DNA of 64,000 nucleotides from Dyadobacter sp. 50-39 (GCA_001898145.1 MKSR01000047.1:496001-560000), one strand, 5' to 3'; positions 1-9,020 are shown, numbered from the stretch's first letter. A program made the numbers and translations. The notes: a model not told the origin generated them from the sequence alone.

Positions 1-753
1 CGCTTCCAGCTCATCCTGGGCATTGAAATACACTTCCTCATCATACCCGAGCAAATGCATGAATGAATAATTGTCCCTGAAAAGGCCAGGACGGCTATTG
101 GTGGCGATCAGGGCGGCTTCGATCGCGAGCGTGCCTGAGCCGCACATCGGGTTGATGAATGCCGAGTTACGGTTCCATTGGCTGGCCAGAATAGTAGCCG
201 AGGCAAGCGATTCGAGCATGGGGGCTGCACCAGGGATTTTGCGGTACCCGTGCCGCGCGACCGTTTCGCCGGAAGTATCGATGAAGATCTCCGCGCGGTC
301 GTCCTTCCAGAACAAATGCACTACCGCGCCTTTCAGCTCCGAGCCGGTCGAGGGGCGTGCGCCCTTTTGGTCGCGCAGCCGGTCCACGATGGCGTCCTTC
401 ACACGGAGGTTCGCGAACATGGAATTATTCACGGTCGCGGTCATCACGTTGCTGGTCACCGAGAAATAAGCATCGTCCGCGAGGAAATCCTCCCATTGCA
501 TTTTGGACAAAAACCGGTACACGTCGTCGGGATGCCGGGCGCTGAATGTGCCGAGGCTGTACAGTACCTGGCTGGCGCAGTAGAGGTTCAGATTCAGCTT
601 GATACAATCATTCATCGTACCACGCAGCTGCACACCTGTGGCGAATGTCTCTTCCACCCGGTAGCCAAGTTCGGTCACCTCCTTTTCAAGAAATGGCGCA
701 AGGCGTTTGTAACAAGTAATGGTAATGGGGGCGGTGGTTTTGAATAGGGACAT
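1..753 (-). CDS. THUMP-domain class I RNA methyltransferase, N-terminal part (RlmL/YpsC-like)
   Basis: The 5' end of a minus-strand gene that continues past the left edge; 251 codons are visible from an ATG at 753. The protein begins MSLFKTTAPITITCYKRLAP. An N-terminal region typical of THUMP RNA-binding proteins is followed near residue 200 by NPMCGSGTLAIEAALIA, the entry to the SAM-binding N6-adenine/guanine methyltransferase fold seen in RlmL, RlmK and YpsC. Such enzymes usually modify 23S rRNA guanines. The catalytic C-terminal part is outside the window, so the exact target base cannot be assigned. The next gene upstream, on the same strand, ends about 100 bases away. Confidence 0.9.
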   Translation of the reverse strand, partial: MSLFKTTAPITITCYKRLAPFLEKEVTELGYRVEETFATGVQLRGTMNDCIKLNLNLYCASQVLYSLGTFSARHPDDVYRFLSKMQWEDFLADDAYFSVTSNVMTATVNNSMFANLRVKDAIVDRLRDQKGARPSTGSELKGAVVHLFWKDDRAEIFIDTSGETVARHGYRKIPGAAPMLESLASATILASQWNRNSAFINPMCGSGTLAIEAALIATNSRPGLFRDNYSFMHLLGYDEEVYFNAQDELEA

Positions 754-852
754 TGTTTAATACGGTAACCTGTAAGCGATAGGCCATAAGCTTAAAGCCT
801 GAGGCGCAAAGCTTATAGGATCAGGCAAAGCTACCGCATTTACAAGAAGCAA

Positions 853-1761
853 TTAATACTCTTCGCTGATTAATTCGTGATTAAGCCTCGCGCCTGCGAC
901 GGTCCCTGCGGCCATGGCACCAGTTAACCCCCTGAATGCGCCGCTGTTGTCCCCTGCTGCGTAAATCCCTGCCATGGTCGTTTTTTGCGCCTCATCTACT
1001 TTAATGAAACCCTGGGGATTGAGCTCGCAGCCAAATTCCTGGGGTAGTAAGCAATGCTGAACGAAGGCAGGCCGATGGTAGAGCGCAGTAATTTCGCGCG
1101 CGGTGCCGTCGGTCAGGTGAAGCATTTTAAGATAGCCGTTTTCGTGATCCAGCCGCGCTATGGGAGTTTCGACGATTTCTGCGCCGAATGCGAGCATCTT
1201 CTCGCGCGCCGCCTGGTCAAATTCCGCCGAACCATTGGTGTATAAGGTTAGGTCAGCAGTCCAGTTGCGGATCATTTTCAGGTATTCCAGTGCCATTTCA
1301 CCGTTTATGAGCACGCCTGTGCGGGCCTCGCTGTATTCGTAGCCGTGACAATAGGGGCAGTGTATGGCGCTAATGCCCCAGCATTGAGAGAAACCTGCGA
1401 TTTCCGGCATGATATCCCTGATGCCAGTAGTGAAAATCAGTTTTTTTGCCTCTAAGTTCTGTCCTTCCTCGGTCATGACGGTAAATGCGCCATCTTTGCC
1501 CATCACTTTTATGACAAGCCCCGCGTGCATATGAACGGTCGGGTAAGCGAATACCTGCTCGCGTGCGAGTGCGGAAATTTCGGCTGGCGTTTTGCCGTCG
1601 TGGGTAATGAGGTTGTGCGAATGCGGCGTTTGGCGGTTGCAAGGTTTGCCGCTATCAATAACCACTACCTGGCGCCGGGCGCGGCCCAATGTCATCGCCG
1701 CCGACAAGCCGGCGTAGCTGCCGCCGATGATGGCGACGTCGAATTTGTACGGTTTCTGCAT
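853..1761 (-). CDS. Thioredoxin-reductase-like FAD/NAD(P) disulfide oxidoreductase
   Basis: A 302-residue flavoprotein of the thioredoxin reductase fold. A dinucleotide-binding GGSYAG lies at residues 13-18, a redox pair CPYC at about 135-138, and a C-terminal FAD motif (YAAGDNSG) near 268. The pair CPYC sits in the NADPH-domain position used by low-molecular-weight thioredoxin reductases and by the GliT/HlmI-type dithiol oxidases; which of these it resembles most cannot be decided by eye. I chose the ATG at 1761 because FDVAIIGG follows at once; the frame stays open upstream to 1866, but that extension would encode an odd Cys/Lys-rich leader lying over a perfect palindrome. No thioredoxin gene is adjacent; the trxA-like gene is at 27856. 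Confidence 0.88.
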   Translation of the reverse strand: MQKPYKFDVAIIGGSYAGLSAAMTLGRARRQVVVIDSGKPCNRQTPHSHNLITHDGKTPAEISALAREQVFAYPTVHMHAGLVIKVMGKDGAFTVMTEEGQNLEAKKLIFTTGIRDIMPEIAGFSQCWGISAIHCPYCHGYEYSEARTGVLINGEMALEYLKMIRNWTADLTLYTNGSAEFDQAAREKMLAFGAEIVETPIARLDHENGYLKMLHLTDGTAREITALYHRPAFVQHCLLPQEFGCELNPQGFIKVDEAQKTTMAGIYAAGDNSGAFRGLTGAMAAGTVAGARLNHELISEEY

Positions 1762-1786
1762 TTTGTGAAAATAGGTTGGTTGGTTA

Positions 1787-1809
1787 TTTATGCAACAATG
1801 TTGCATAAA
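1787..1809. promoter_or_regulatory. Perfect 23-bp operator-like palindrome upstream of the disulfide oxidoreductase
   Basis: Two 11-base arms (TTTATGCAACA and its exact reverse complement) flank a single A. It ends 25 bases before the ATG of the oxidoreductase gene at 1761, a normal place for a repressor site. Symmetry of this quality suggests a dimeric regulator; which family binds it is unknown. No regulator gene is adjacent. Confidence 0.6.
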
Positions 1810-1867
1810 AACTTGTTTCAGGCAAAGCGCAATTTTTTTCTTCAAATGGTTACTTCTGCCATGCAAA

Positions 1868-1900
1868 GAAAAAAAGACGCCCCCCTCGGAGCGTCTTTTC
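1868..1900 (-). terminator. Rho-independent terminator of the cytochrome-dehydrogenase gene
   Basis: On the minus strand AAAAGACGC and GCGTCTTTT pair around a ten-base loop and run into a T-tract. It begins about 23 bases after the stop of the gene that ends at 1923. Confidence 0.85.
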
Positions 1901-1922
1901 GCCTAAAATCAACAACATACCA

Positions 1923-4244
1923 TCAAATGCCATTCAGCTCGGCTTCGGTGAATGCTTTCTCACGGCCGGTGAGCTTGGTGCGAACTTTGGTCACTTCCTC
2001 AGTAGTGACGCGATCTGCATTGTTGCGCCACGAGCGGCGAATAAAGCTTAGAAGCTGTGCGATGTCTTCATTGGCCATGTCCTTATCGTAGCCGATGCCA
2101 GGCATATCGCCGCTCACTTCGGGCGTCTGGTACACATGCCCGTTCACTTTCACCGGGCCTGTAAGCCCGAAAAGGACAATGGAAATAAGCTTATCCTTGT
2201 TGCCGGTCACCCATTCGGATTGGTTCAACGGTGGCGCAAGCGATTTTACACCTCCGCCGTCGGCACCATGGCAGGTTTGGCAAATAGAGGTAAACAGCGC
2301 TTCGCCTTTGGGAAATTCCTTCTTGAGCATTTCCGGATTGCGGTTTCCCTGCGCGTTGCGCACACCAGTGAGCACGCGGGCAAGCTGCTTGTTAATCACC
2401 GCATTCTGATCAGATACCGAAGCGGTAATCGCGCCCTGGAAGATCTCTTCCTGATCCTGCAAGTTGCTGATAATCGCATCCGATACAAAGCGGTTGTTGG
2501 GATACTTCACTGCCAGCTTGTTCAGCAGCCCACGGGATGCATTCGGGTCGAATTTTTCGATGCTTCTGGCCAAAAGTGCAATGTAAGGCGCTGCCAGGGT
2601 GTCGCCCGAATCGGCTATACCGTCGAATGCGGTGGCGAACTGCTGGTAAGAAGTCGGGGTAATGACCGCCGTTGAGGCGTAGAGTCCTTGTGCACGGAAC
2701 GCCCAGTCCGACTGGCGGATCCAGCTAAGTGTTTCCTCGGGTTTGAGGGAATTGAGGCCTTCGAGCGTCCACAACGCGTGGATGGCCAGCAAAGGATTGG
2801 CAGTTTGCTTTACCGCCTCGCGAAGCGTGGGTACGGTTTGGTTGTATTTGCCGTCGATCAACTTTTGTTGTGCGCGGTCACGTACCCAGCCGTTGGGGTG
2901 CCCAAGCAGCTTGACGAGCTCCTGCGCGCCGTCCGGAATGAGCACCGGCCTGGGCTGTGCACCTTTGGGAACGATCTTGTAAATGCGGCCTGCCGAAAGC
3001 GGCTGCGTGAGGTCGCGTTTGCCGATCTGATCTTTGAGGTATGGCGTCAGGTAAGTTTTATGCTGGATAATGCCGCGGTACATGTCCAGCACGATCATGC
3101 TGCCGTCGGGGGCGTTATACAGGCTTACCGGACGGAAGCGTTCATCGGTGCTGGCCAGGAACTCCTTGCCTTTGTAGGCAATATCTCCTTTGACCACATA
3201 GCCTTTTTCGTTCAGCAAGTTGCGTTTGATCAGGTTTGCCGAAGGTTCAGGCACGAATGCATTGAAGTCGTAGTTTTTTCCAAACAGATCACCCCGGTAA
3301 ATGACTGGTGCTGCGGCCGCGGTGAATTCATTCAGGCGCAGGCTGTCGTCGAGGACATTTTTCATATAGCCGCGGTTCACGCCCGGAGTAGGGTGAAGCG
3401 GATACACTTTGTTGTTAGCTACCGACTTTTCATTGTAACCTGCCACACCCCGCTGGTTCTTGTTCCACGCCCCAAGGCCCGCCGGGAAATAGTCTCCTAG
3501 CAGGTTCTGAGAGTTGTTGTTGTAGTAAAGCCGGCCATAGTTGTCCTGGCAGATGCCCCATTGGCCCCGGAAATGGGTATGCTCAATCACCCATTTGCCA
3601 CCAACATGCCTGTAACGTTTATCGGATTTGGCGTTGTAAATCCAGTTGTCCATCGCACGGAGGAGACCATTCGGCTGATGCTCCACGTTACCGCCCTCGG
3701 TGTATTTGGGATCGACCAGCGTTTTTTTTACCACCTGGTCGTTTTTCAGCTCATAAAACCACAGGTTGGTCGGTTCGGCTACCAGGATTCCATTTTCGAT
3801 CAGGCAGATCGCCCGTGGCAGAACGAGTGAATCGATCACCACTTTACGGTCGTCGTAAACGCCGTCCTTGTTCTTATCTTCCAGTATCACAATGTTGCCA
3901 TTGGGGATATCCTCCCCAGTTCCGATGGTATCAGGCATATACCCCACCATTTCTACCACCCACATTCTGGCTTTGTCGTCGAACTGCATGGCCACAGGCG
4001 CGCTCACCAGCGGCTCGGACGCGACCAGTTTTACTTCAAAGCCATCTTCGATCACCATTTTGCCAATCGTTTCCGAGGCCGGTATGAATGGCGACGTTCC
4101 GGGTGTTTGGGCGGATTTTTCTGTCTTTGCAACGGTGGCTGCAGCAGTTGTTGCAGTTTGCTGGCTGGTTTGCTTGTTGGTTTTACAATAAACCAATAAG
4201 GACGAAACCGCCAGGATAAAAAGGGGATAACGGTACTTCTTCAT
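1923..4244 (-). CDS. PVC-type cytochrome-c dehydrogenase lipoprotein
   Basis: 773 residues. A lipoprotein signal ends at Cys20 (SSLLVYC). The first half matches the beta-propeller membrane-bound dehydrogenase domain of the TIGR02604/DUF7133 type, related to glucose/sorbosone dehydrogenases. A helical HEAT-like section follows, and a C-terminal cytochrome c domain carries the haem site CQTCH at about 653-657 with a candidate axial Met in SGDMPG. These proteins are thought to oxidise sugars or alcohols in the periplasm and pass electrons to a c-type haem, but substrates are mostly unknown. The gene lies 54 bases downstream of an MFS transporter gene on the same strand, suggesting one catabolic unit. 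A clear terminator follows. Confidence 0.85.
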   Translation of the reverse strand: MKKYRYPLFILAVSSLLVYCKTNKQTSQQTATTAAATVAKTEKSAQTPGTSPFIPASETIGKMVIEDGFEVKLVASEPLVSAPVAMQFDDKARMWVVEMVGYMPDTIGTGEDIPNGNIVILEDKNKDGVYDDRKVVIDSLVLPRAICLIENGILVAEPTNLWFYELKNDQVVKKTLVDPKYTEGGNVEHQPNGLLRAMDNWIYNAKSDKRYRHVGGKWVIEHTHFRGQWGICQDNYGRLYYNNNSQNLLGDYFPAGLGAWNKNQRGVAGYNEKSVANNKVYPLHPTPGVNRGYMKNVLDDSLRLNEFTAAAAPVIYRGDLFGKNYDFNAFVPEPSANLIKRNLLNEKGYVVKGDIAYKGKEFLASTDERFRPVSLYNAPDGSMIVLDMYRGIIQHKTYLTPYLKDQIGKRDLTQPLSAGRIYKIVPKGAQPRPVLIPDGAQELVKLLGHPNGWVRDRAQQKLIDGKYNQTVPTLREAVKQTANPLLAIHALWTLEGLNSLKPEETLSWIRQSDWAFRAQGLYASTAVITPTSYQQFATAFDGIADSGDTLAAPYIALLARSIEKFDPNASRGLLNKLAVKYPNNRFVSDAIISNLQDQEEIFQGAITASVSDQNAVINKQLARVLTGVRNAQGNRNPEMLKKEFPKGEALFTSICQTCHGADGGGVKSLAPPLNQSEWVTGNKDKLISIVLFGLTGPVKVNGHVYQTPEVSGDMPGIGYDKDMANEDIAQLLSFIRRSWRNNADRVTTEEVTKVRTKLTGREKAFTEAELNGI

Positions 4245-4298
4245 CAGAGTGCTATGCTAGCATTATTACAGCTTGGTGATTTTTCAGGAGATCAGTTT

Positions 4299-5591
4299 TT
4301 ATAACGATTCTTCGATCGGTTTCATGCGGTTGGTCAGGAAATGAATAATCAGCCAAGCGATGATGTAGGCGAGCCCGCAGACGATGAACAGCACATTGTA
4401 GCCCGCGCCGATATTTCCTATGGCTTTATAGTGGTCGAGTAAGGTGCCAACCAGCAGCGGAAAGAACGTCGAGCCAAGCGAGCCGGCCATACCGCCGATG
4501 CCCACCACCGAGCTCACGGCTCTTTTCGGGAATATGTCCGATACGATCGTGAAAATGTTCGCGCTCCAAGCCTGGTGGGCTGCCGTTGCAATGGAGATAA
4601 TACCTACTACCGTCCAGATGTCTGTTGCAAACTGCGCAAGGATGATCGGCATCACCGCGAATGCCATCACAAGCAAGGTAGTTTTACGGGCTTTGAGCGG
4701 TGCCCAGCCTTGTTTGATCAGGTAGGACGACAGGTAGCCGCCACCTATGCTGCCGAAGGTGGTGGCTGTATACACGATCGCCAGATGGAGGCTTGGCTTT
4801 TTAAGATCCAGGGCGAACGTAGTGGCAAAATAAGAGGGCAGCCAGAAAAGGAAGAACCACCAGACCGGGTCGGTCAGAAATTTACCCACGATGAATACCC
4901 AGGTTTGCGGAAGCGTCACCAGTCTGGTCCAGTGAATGGCCTTTTGATTTTCGCCATCGCCGGCTTCATTATCGCTATGGATGAATGCATATTCTTCGGC
5001 TCCGACCTTCTTGTGCCGCGAAGGGATTTCGTACATCACCCACCAGAACACCAGCCAGATAAAGCCCAATGCACCCGTGATCAGAAACGCGCCTTGCCAC
5101 CCGTAGCTGCTCAGGAGCCAGGGGACAAGAATGGGCGCCGCCACAGCCCCGATGCTGGTCCCCGAGTTGAAAATACCCGTCGCAAGCGCTCGTTCCCGCT
5201 TCGGGAACCATTCCGCTGTCGCTTTTACCGCGGCCGGGAAGTTACCCGCCTCGCCCAGGCCGAGGATCGCGCGTACGGTACCGAAGCCGAAAGTAGTTTT
5301 AACAAATGCGTGCGCCACGGCGGCCACACTCCATATAATGATTGAAACCGCATAGCCCAGCTTTGAGCCTATCTTGTCGATGATGTTACCGAAGACGATA
5401 TAACCGGCTGCATAGCAACCGGCAAAGACCATCACAATATTCGCATAATCGGTTTCGGTCCAGTTGAACTCTGCTTCGAGCGTCGGTTTTAATAATCCAA
5501 GTATCTGTCTGTCGATGTAGTTGATGGTGGTTGCAAAGAAGAGTAATGCGCAAATAACCCAGCGATAGTTGCCAATATTGGTTTGTTTCAT
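4299..5591 (-). CDS. MFS transporter, anion:cation symporter type (ExuT-like)
   Basis: A 430-residue inner-membrane protein with about twelve hydrophobic segments. The N-terminal stretch YRWVICALLFFATTINYIDR and the following helix pattern (FAGCYAAGYIVFGNIID) are characteristic of the anion:cation symporter family, whose members carry hexuronates, galactonate and similar organic anions. I use the ATG at 5591; an in-frame start at 5633 would add 14 residues that do not look like a membrane leader. It is followed after 54 bases by the cytochrome-c dehydrogenase gene, so uptake of a sugar acid followed by oxidation is a reasonable inference. The actual substrate is not visible. Confidence 0.87.
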   Translation of the reverse strand: MKQTNIGNYRWVICALLFFATTINYIDRQILGLLKPTLEAEFNWTETDYANIVMVFAGCYAAGYIVFGNIIDKIGSKLGYAVSIIIWSVAAVAHAFVKTTFGFGTVRAILGLGEAGNFPAAVKATAEWFPKRERALATGIFNSGTSIGAVAAPILVPWLLSSYGWQGAFLITGALGFIWLVFWWVMYEIPSRHKKVGAEEYAFIHSDNEAGDGENQKAIHWTRLVTLPQTWVFIVGKFLTDPVWWFFLFWLPSYFATTFALDLKKPSLHLAIVYTATTFGSIGGGYLSSYLIKQGWAPLKARKTTLLVMAFAVMPIILAQFATDIWTVVGIISIATAAHQAWSANIFTIVSDIFPKRAVSSVVGIGGMAGSLGSTFFPLLVGTLLDHYKAIGNIGAGYNVLFIVCGLAYIIAWLIIHFLTNRMKPIEESL

Positions 5592-5704
5592 GATGGGGGA
5601 AAACTGATTTCTTGGATTCAGGAGTTTATACAAATACGTCTGTCTTGGGAATAAGACTGCATTTTACCCATTCTACCCCTTAATGAATTTGTAAAAGACT
5701 TTAA

Positions 5705-5738
5705 CAAAAAGAATCCCGCACCGTGCCGGCGCGGGATT
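5705..5738 (-). terminator. Rho-independent terminator of surE
   Basis: AATCCCGC and GCGGGATT pair (5712-5738). Read on the minus strand, the stem is followed by CTTTTTG. It lies about 85 bases after the surE stop and separates surE from the MFS gene. Confidence 0.75.
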
Positions 5739-5821
5739 GGGGTAAATATGAGGAACGTATCGTAAATAATTCAACTTCGACACACTATCACGTGCAAAAG
5801 CAACAGCGCGGCTACTTTTAC

Positions 5822-6556
5822 TTATGTAATGGGGTAAGCCAGCTGCGCTTTTATCAATTCGGCCTCGTTGGTCAGGTCGAGGCGGAGCGGCGTAATGGAA
5901 ACGAAATGGTTTTCAATAGCCCAACGGTCGGTCCCCTCTTCGGCCGGTTCGAGGGGCACGACAGTGAACCAGTAGTGCTTCCGGCCCATGGGGTCGAGTG
6001 CGGGGACGATCTGATTGTCATAAAGCCGCACCGACTGGCGCGTCCACCGCACGCCCTTGGGCGAATGCGGGAAGTTGACGTTCACCAGGTTCAAATGCGG
6101 ATTTTTGAACAGCAGGTCCAGTGCTTTTTCCACGAATGGGTCCAGCTTGTCGAAGTCGGGCTCGACATCGGTGGGCGTGCTTAATGCAATTCCCTTGATG
6201 CCGAACAGCACGGCCTGCTTGGCCGCAGCGAGTGTGCCCGAATGCCACATCGCATTCCCCAGGTTAGGCCCCAGATTGATCCCCGACAGCACCACATCGG
6301 GCTTGTCCCACAAGTGTTGCCCCAGTGCTACGCAGTCGGCCGGGGTACCGTTTACACGGTATGCATCGATTCCCTCAAATTCGATAGGTGACTTTTTATA
6401 GGAAAGCGGCCTGGATGCCGTAATAGCGTGTCCCATAGAGGATTGCTCCACATCCGGGGCCACGATTTTTACTTCCCCGAACCGCGAGGCAATTTTGGCA
6501 AGCGCCGCAATGCCCGGGCTGTATATTCCGTCGTCGTTCGTTACCAGGATTTTCAT
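5822..6556 (-). CDS. surE: 5'/3'-nucleotidase SurE
   Basis: A 244-residue member of the SurE survival protein family, which hydrolyses nucleoside 5'- and 3'-monophosphates using a divalent metal. The metal-binding NDDG is at residues 7-10 (MKILVTNDDG), and SGINLGPNLGNAMWHSGTL supplies the conserved Asn and active-site region. Length is normal for the family. I chose the ATG at 6556 directly before KILVTNDDG; the frame is open to 6721 but that extension overlaps the divergent lipid-kinase gene and has no family counterpart. It is divergent from the lipid kinase with 84 bases between the starts. Confidence 0.95.
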   Translation of the reverse strand: MKILVTNDDGIYSPGIAALAKIASRFGEVKIVAPDVEQSSMGHAITASRPLSYKKSPIEFEGIDAYRVNGTPADCVALGQHLWDKPDVVLSGINLGPNLGNAMWHSGTLAAAKQAVLFGIKGIALSTPTDVEPDFDKLDPFVEKALDLLFKNPHLNLVNVNFPHSPKGVRWTRQSVRLYDNQIVPALDPMGRKHYWFTVVPLEPAEEGTDRWAIENHFVSITPLRLDLTNEAELIKAQLAYPIT

Positions 6557-6640
6557 AACGTATAGCGTTTTCGGGTGAGTATTAATAAAATTATGCCTGG
6601 TATGTTTTTTATAAATCAGGGTTGAGCTACTCATCCTGCT

Positions 6641-7543
6641 ATGAAACGGACAACCCTTTTGCACAACCCGACAGCCGGGGACAACGAATTTTCGAAGAAA
6701 GAGCTGCTGAAAATCATCCAAAAAGAAGGCTTCGAATGTACCTATGCCTCAGTGAAAGAAGAGGGGTGGGACCAGTTTGAAGAGGAGACTGACTTCCTGA
6801 TCGTTGCCGGAGGCGACGGCACCGTCAGGCGGGCGGCCAAAGCGCTTATGAAGCGTAAGCGACTTTACAAGCAGTTCCCGCTGGCGCTGTTGCCGCACGG
6901 TACGGCCAACAACATAGCCACCGCATTGCAGATAGAAGGGCATCCAAAAGATATTATTCCGCACTGGCACCACGCTCGTCTCCAACCTTTCGACATCGGA
7001 CGCGTGCACGGGGTGGGTGAGGACCTATTTTTCCTGGAAGCATTCGGATACGGTATTTTTCCACGTCTGATGAAGGAGATGAGCAAGATAGAGGATGATA
7101 TTGGCGACACAGCCGAGGAAAAGCTGAAAGCGGCCCGCGCAGTTCTGCTCGAGATCGTGCAAACCTACGAGGCGCGATCATGTAAAATTGTCGCGGACGG
7201 CGTTGAGCATTCGGGGAACTACATCATGGTCGAAATCATGAATATCCGTTCGATAGGACCCAACCTGGTTCTTGCCGGCGAGGCAGATCCCGGCGACGGG
7301 ATGCTGGATGTGGTGATGGTTTCAGAAAGCAGCCGCAACAAGTTTGAATCTTTCCTGTTAAGCCGCATTAATAATGAAGACAAGGAATTCAGCTTCTCAA
7401 CGATCCGGGCCCGGACAGTGAAAATCTTTTGGGAGGGAAAGGATGTCCACGCCGACGACGAGCGGCTCAAAATCGAGAAGCCTGTCGAAGTGTCAATCCA
7501 AATACTGCCCGAGATGATGCAATTTATGGTTACGCCACGCTGA
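6641..7543 (+). CDS. Diacylglycerol/lipid kinase family protein (YegS-like)
   Basis: 300 residues with the diacylglycerol kinase catalytic domain: a phosphate-binding GGDGTV at 57-62 and HGTANNIA near 86-93, then the C-terminal beta-sandwich with a D-G-M-L-D motif (PGDGMLDVVMV). Family members phosphorylate diacylglycerol, phosphatidylglycerol, ceramide or sphingoid bases at the membrane. Sphingolipids are common in this phylum, so a sphingoid or ceramide substrate is possible, but nothing in the sequence decides it. It stands alone, divergent from surE. A short AT-rich inverted repeat (7547-7563) follows the stop. Confidence 0.9.
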   Translation: MKRTTLLHNPTAGDNEFSKKELLKIIQKEGFECTYASVKEEGWDQFEEETDFLIVAGGDGTVRRAAKALMKRKRLYKQFPLALLPHGTANNIATALQIEGHPKDIIPHWHHARLQPFDIGRVHGVGEDLFFLEAFGYGIFPRLMKEMSKIEDDIGDTAEEKLKAARAVLLEIVQTYEARSCKIVADGVEHSGNYIMVEIMNIRSIGPNLVLAGEADPGDGMLDVVMVSESSRNKFESFLLSRINNEDKEFSFSTIRARTVKIFWEGKDVHADDERLKIEKPVEVSIQILPEMMQFMVTPR

Positions 7544-7581
7544 TGCTATAACTTTTTGTTATAACGGATAACGAATAATGA

Positions 7582-7613
7582 TTGGCGCGAGATGAGAATG
7601 AGCCCTAATTTTG
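7582..7613 (+). promoter_or_regulatory. Bacteroidota-type promoter of the ferredoxin reductase operon
   Basis: TTG at 7582-7584, 21 bases, then TAATTTTG at 7606-7613. This fits the TTTG / TAnnTTTG pattern of the primary sigma factor in this phylum and lies about 40 bases before the ATG at 7654. Confidence 0.6.
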
Positions 7614-7643
7614 GAGCATCAAAGTTTTCCAAAATTCTCATTC
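7596..7643 (+). promoter_or_regulatory. Inverted repeat overlapping the -7 box and leader of the ferredoxin reductase operon
   Basis: GAATGAG plus AATTTTGGA (7596-7602 and 7607-7615, with a four-base bulge) are repeated as their reverse complement at 7628-7643. The 16-bp stem covers the -7 promoter box and the expected 5' leader, so it could act as an operator or as an RNA hairpin. Confidence 0.5.
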
Positions 7644-7653
7644 ACATCAGATT

Positions 7654-8658
7654 ATGATTCACACAGACATTTGCATTATAGGTGCGGGGCCGGTAGGGCT
7701 TTTCGCGGTTTTTGAAGCCGGGTTGCTGAAAATGCGGTGCCACCTCATTGACGCGCTGCCGGTAGTTGGTGGTCAACTGGCCGAAATCTATCCGCAAAAG
7801 CCCATATATGATATTCCCGGAGCCCCCGCGATTATCGCTGAGGACCTCGTTACCAACCTGATGAAGCAGATCGAAGAGTTTAAACCTGGTTTTACGTTAG
7901 GTGAACGGGTAGAAGCGCTCGAAAAGCAGGATGAAGGCAGCTATATTGTCCGCACCAATGAAGGTACCGCTGTCCATTGCCAGGTGGTGGTATTGGCTGC
8001 CGGGCTAGGAAGCTTTGAGCCGCGCAAGCCGGCTGTGGAGCAGCTGGAATATTTCGAGGGTAAGGGCGTGCATTATATGGTCAAAAAGCCGGAACAGTTT
8101 CGGGGACGGAACGTGGTGCTTGCAGGTGGTGGTGATTCCGCGCTCGACTGGACCATTTTTCTTGCCGATATAGCTTCGCGCGTCACGCTCGTGCACCGGG
8201 GCGATACATTCCGGGGAGCGCCGGACTCCGCTGAAAAGGTGTACGATCTGGCCGGAAGAGGAAAGATTGACCTTATCCTGCAAGCGCAGGTAAACAGGCT
8301 CGGAGGTAATGGCGTGCTCAAAGAGGTATCAATCTTGGGCAATGACAAATCGGTCACAACAATTCCCACTGACGACTTTATTCCGCTTTTTGGACTAAGT
8401 CCCAAGCTTGGCCCGATTGCCGATTGGAACCTCGGCGTAGAGAAATCTGCGGTAATCGTGGATACCTTTGATTATTCCACCAATGTGGAACGAATTTACG
8501 CCATCGGCGACATCAACACTTATCCAGGCAAGCTGAAACTCATTTTGTGCGGCTTTCACGAAGCGGCCATTATGATGCAGAGCGCATTCAAATATGTCTA
8601 CCCGGATCAGAAATTAAGCTTCAAATACACCACAGTTAACGGTGTTAATCCCTTTTAG
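7654..8658 (+). CDS. Ferredoxin--NADP(+) reductase, thioredoxin-reductase-like type
   Basis: 334 residues with two Rossmann motifs: GAGPVG at 10-15 for FAD and GGGDSALDW at about 157-165 for NADPH. There is no CxxC pair, which separates it from thioredoxin reductase and points to the type II ferredoxin/flavodoxin NADP reductases such as those of Chlorobaculum and Bacillus (YumC-like). It transfers electrons between NADPH and ferredoxin. The gene ends two bases before the ATG of a [2Fe-2S] ferredoxin gene, its likely partner. A promoter and a hairpin lie in the leader. Confidence 0.92.
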   Translation: MIHTDICIIGAGPVGLFAVFEAGLLKMRCHLIDALPVVGGQLAEIYPQKPIYDIPGAPAIIAEDLVTNLMKQIEEFKPGFTLGERVEALEKQDEGSYIVRTNEGTAVHCQVVVLAAGLGSFEPRKPAVEQLEYFEGKGVHYMVKKPEQFRGRNVVLAGGGDSALDWTIFLADIASRVTLVHRGDTFRGAPDSAEKVYDLAGRGKIDLILQAQVNRLGGNGVLKEVSILGNDKSVTTIPTDDFIPLFGLSPKLGPIADWNLGVEKSAVIVDTFDYSTNVERIYAIGDINTYPGKLKLILCGFHEAAIMMQSAFKYVYPDQKLSFKYTTVNGVNPF

Positions 8659-8660
8659 CC

Positions 8661-8984
8661 ATGATCAATATATTCATAGAAAACGACTTAGGGGAGCGTC
8701 AGGCCCTGGAAGTGCCCACAGACATGGGTTTCAATCTGATGGAAATACTGAAAGCTTACGAATACGACATTCAGGCGACCTGCGGCGGAATGGCGCTCTG
8801 TGCAACCTGCCATATCGAAGTGCTGGAAGGCAATGAGAAATTGCCTGCTTCCAACGATCAGGAGCTCGATACGCTGGACACATTACCCAATGCCGATAGC
8901 AATAGCAGGCTTTCATGCCAGTTAAGGCCATCCGATGAAATGGATGGGATGGTTTTTCGTCTGAAAGCCTTACAGGAAGCTTGA
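8661..8984 (+). CDS. [2Fe-2S] ferredoxin, adrenodoxin-like
   Basis: 107 residues. Cluster ligands are Cys41, Cys47, Cys50 and Cys86 (CGGMALCATC, then SCQLRP), the C-x5-C-x2-C...C spacing of vertebrate/bacterial-type ferredoxins such as adrenodoxin, putidaredoxin and Fdx of the Isc system. It is soluble and carries one electron. Its gene follows the NADP reductase gene by two bases in one transcript, so the pair forms an NADPH-driven electron chain; the final acceptor (a P450, an oxygenase or iron-sulfur assembly) is not encoded nearby. A strong terminator follows. Confidence 0.93.
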   Translation: MINIFIENDLGERQALEVPTDMGFNLMEILKAYEYDIQATCGGMALCATCHIEVLEGNEKLPASNDQELDTLDTLPNADSNSRLSCQLRPSDEMDGMVFRLKALQEA

Positions 8985-9020
8985 AATAAGGTTATTAGAA
9001 TTTTGGAATAATAGTACATA

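Noticed and set aside
2688..3500. A 270-residue plus-strand frame opposite the cytochrome-c dehydrogenase gene
   Set aside because: Antisense to a complete, motif-bearing gene, without known domain, promoter or neighbour coupling.
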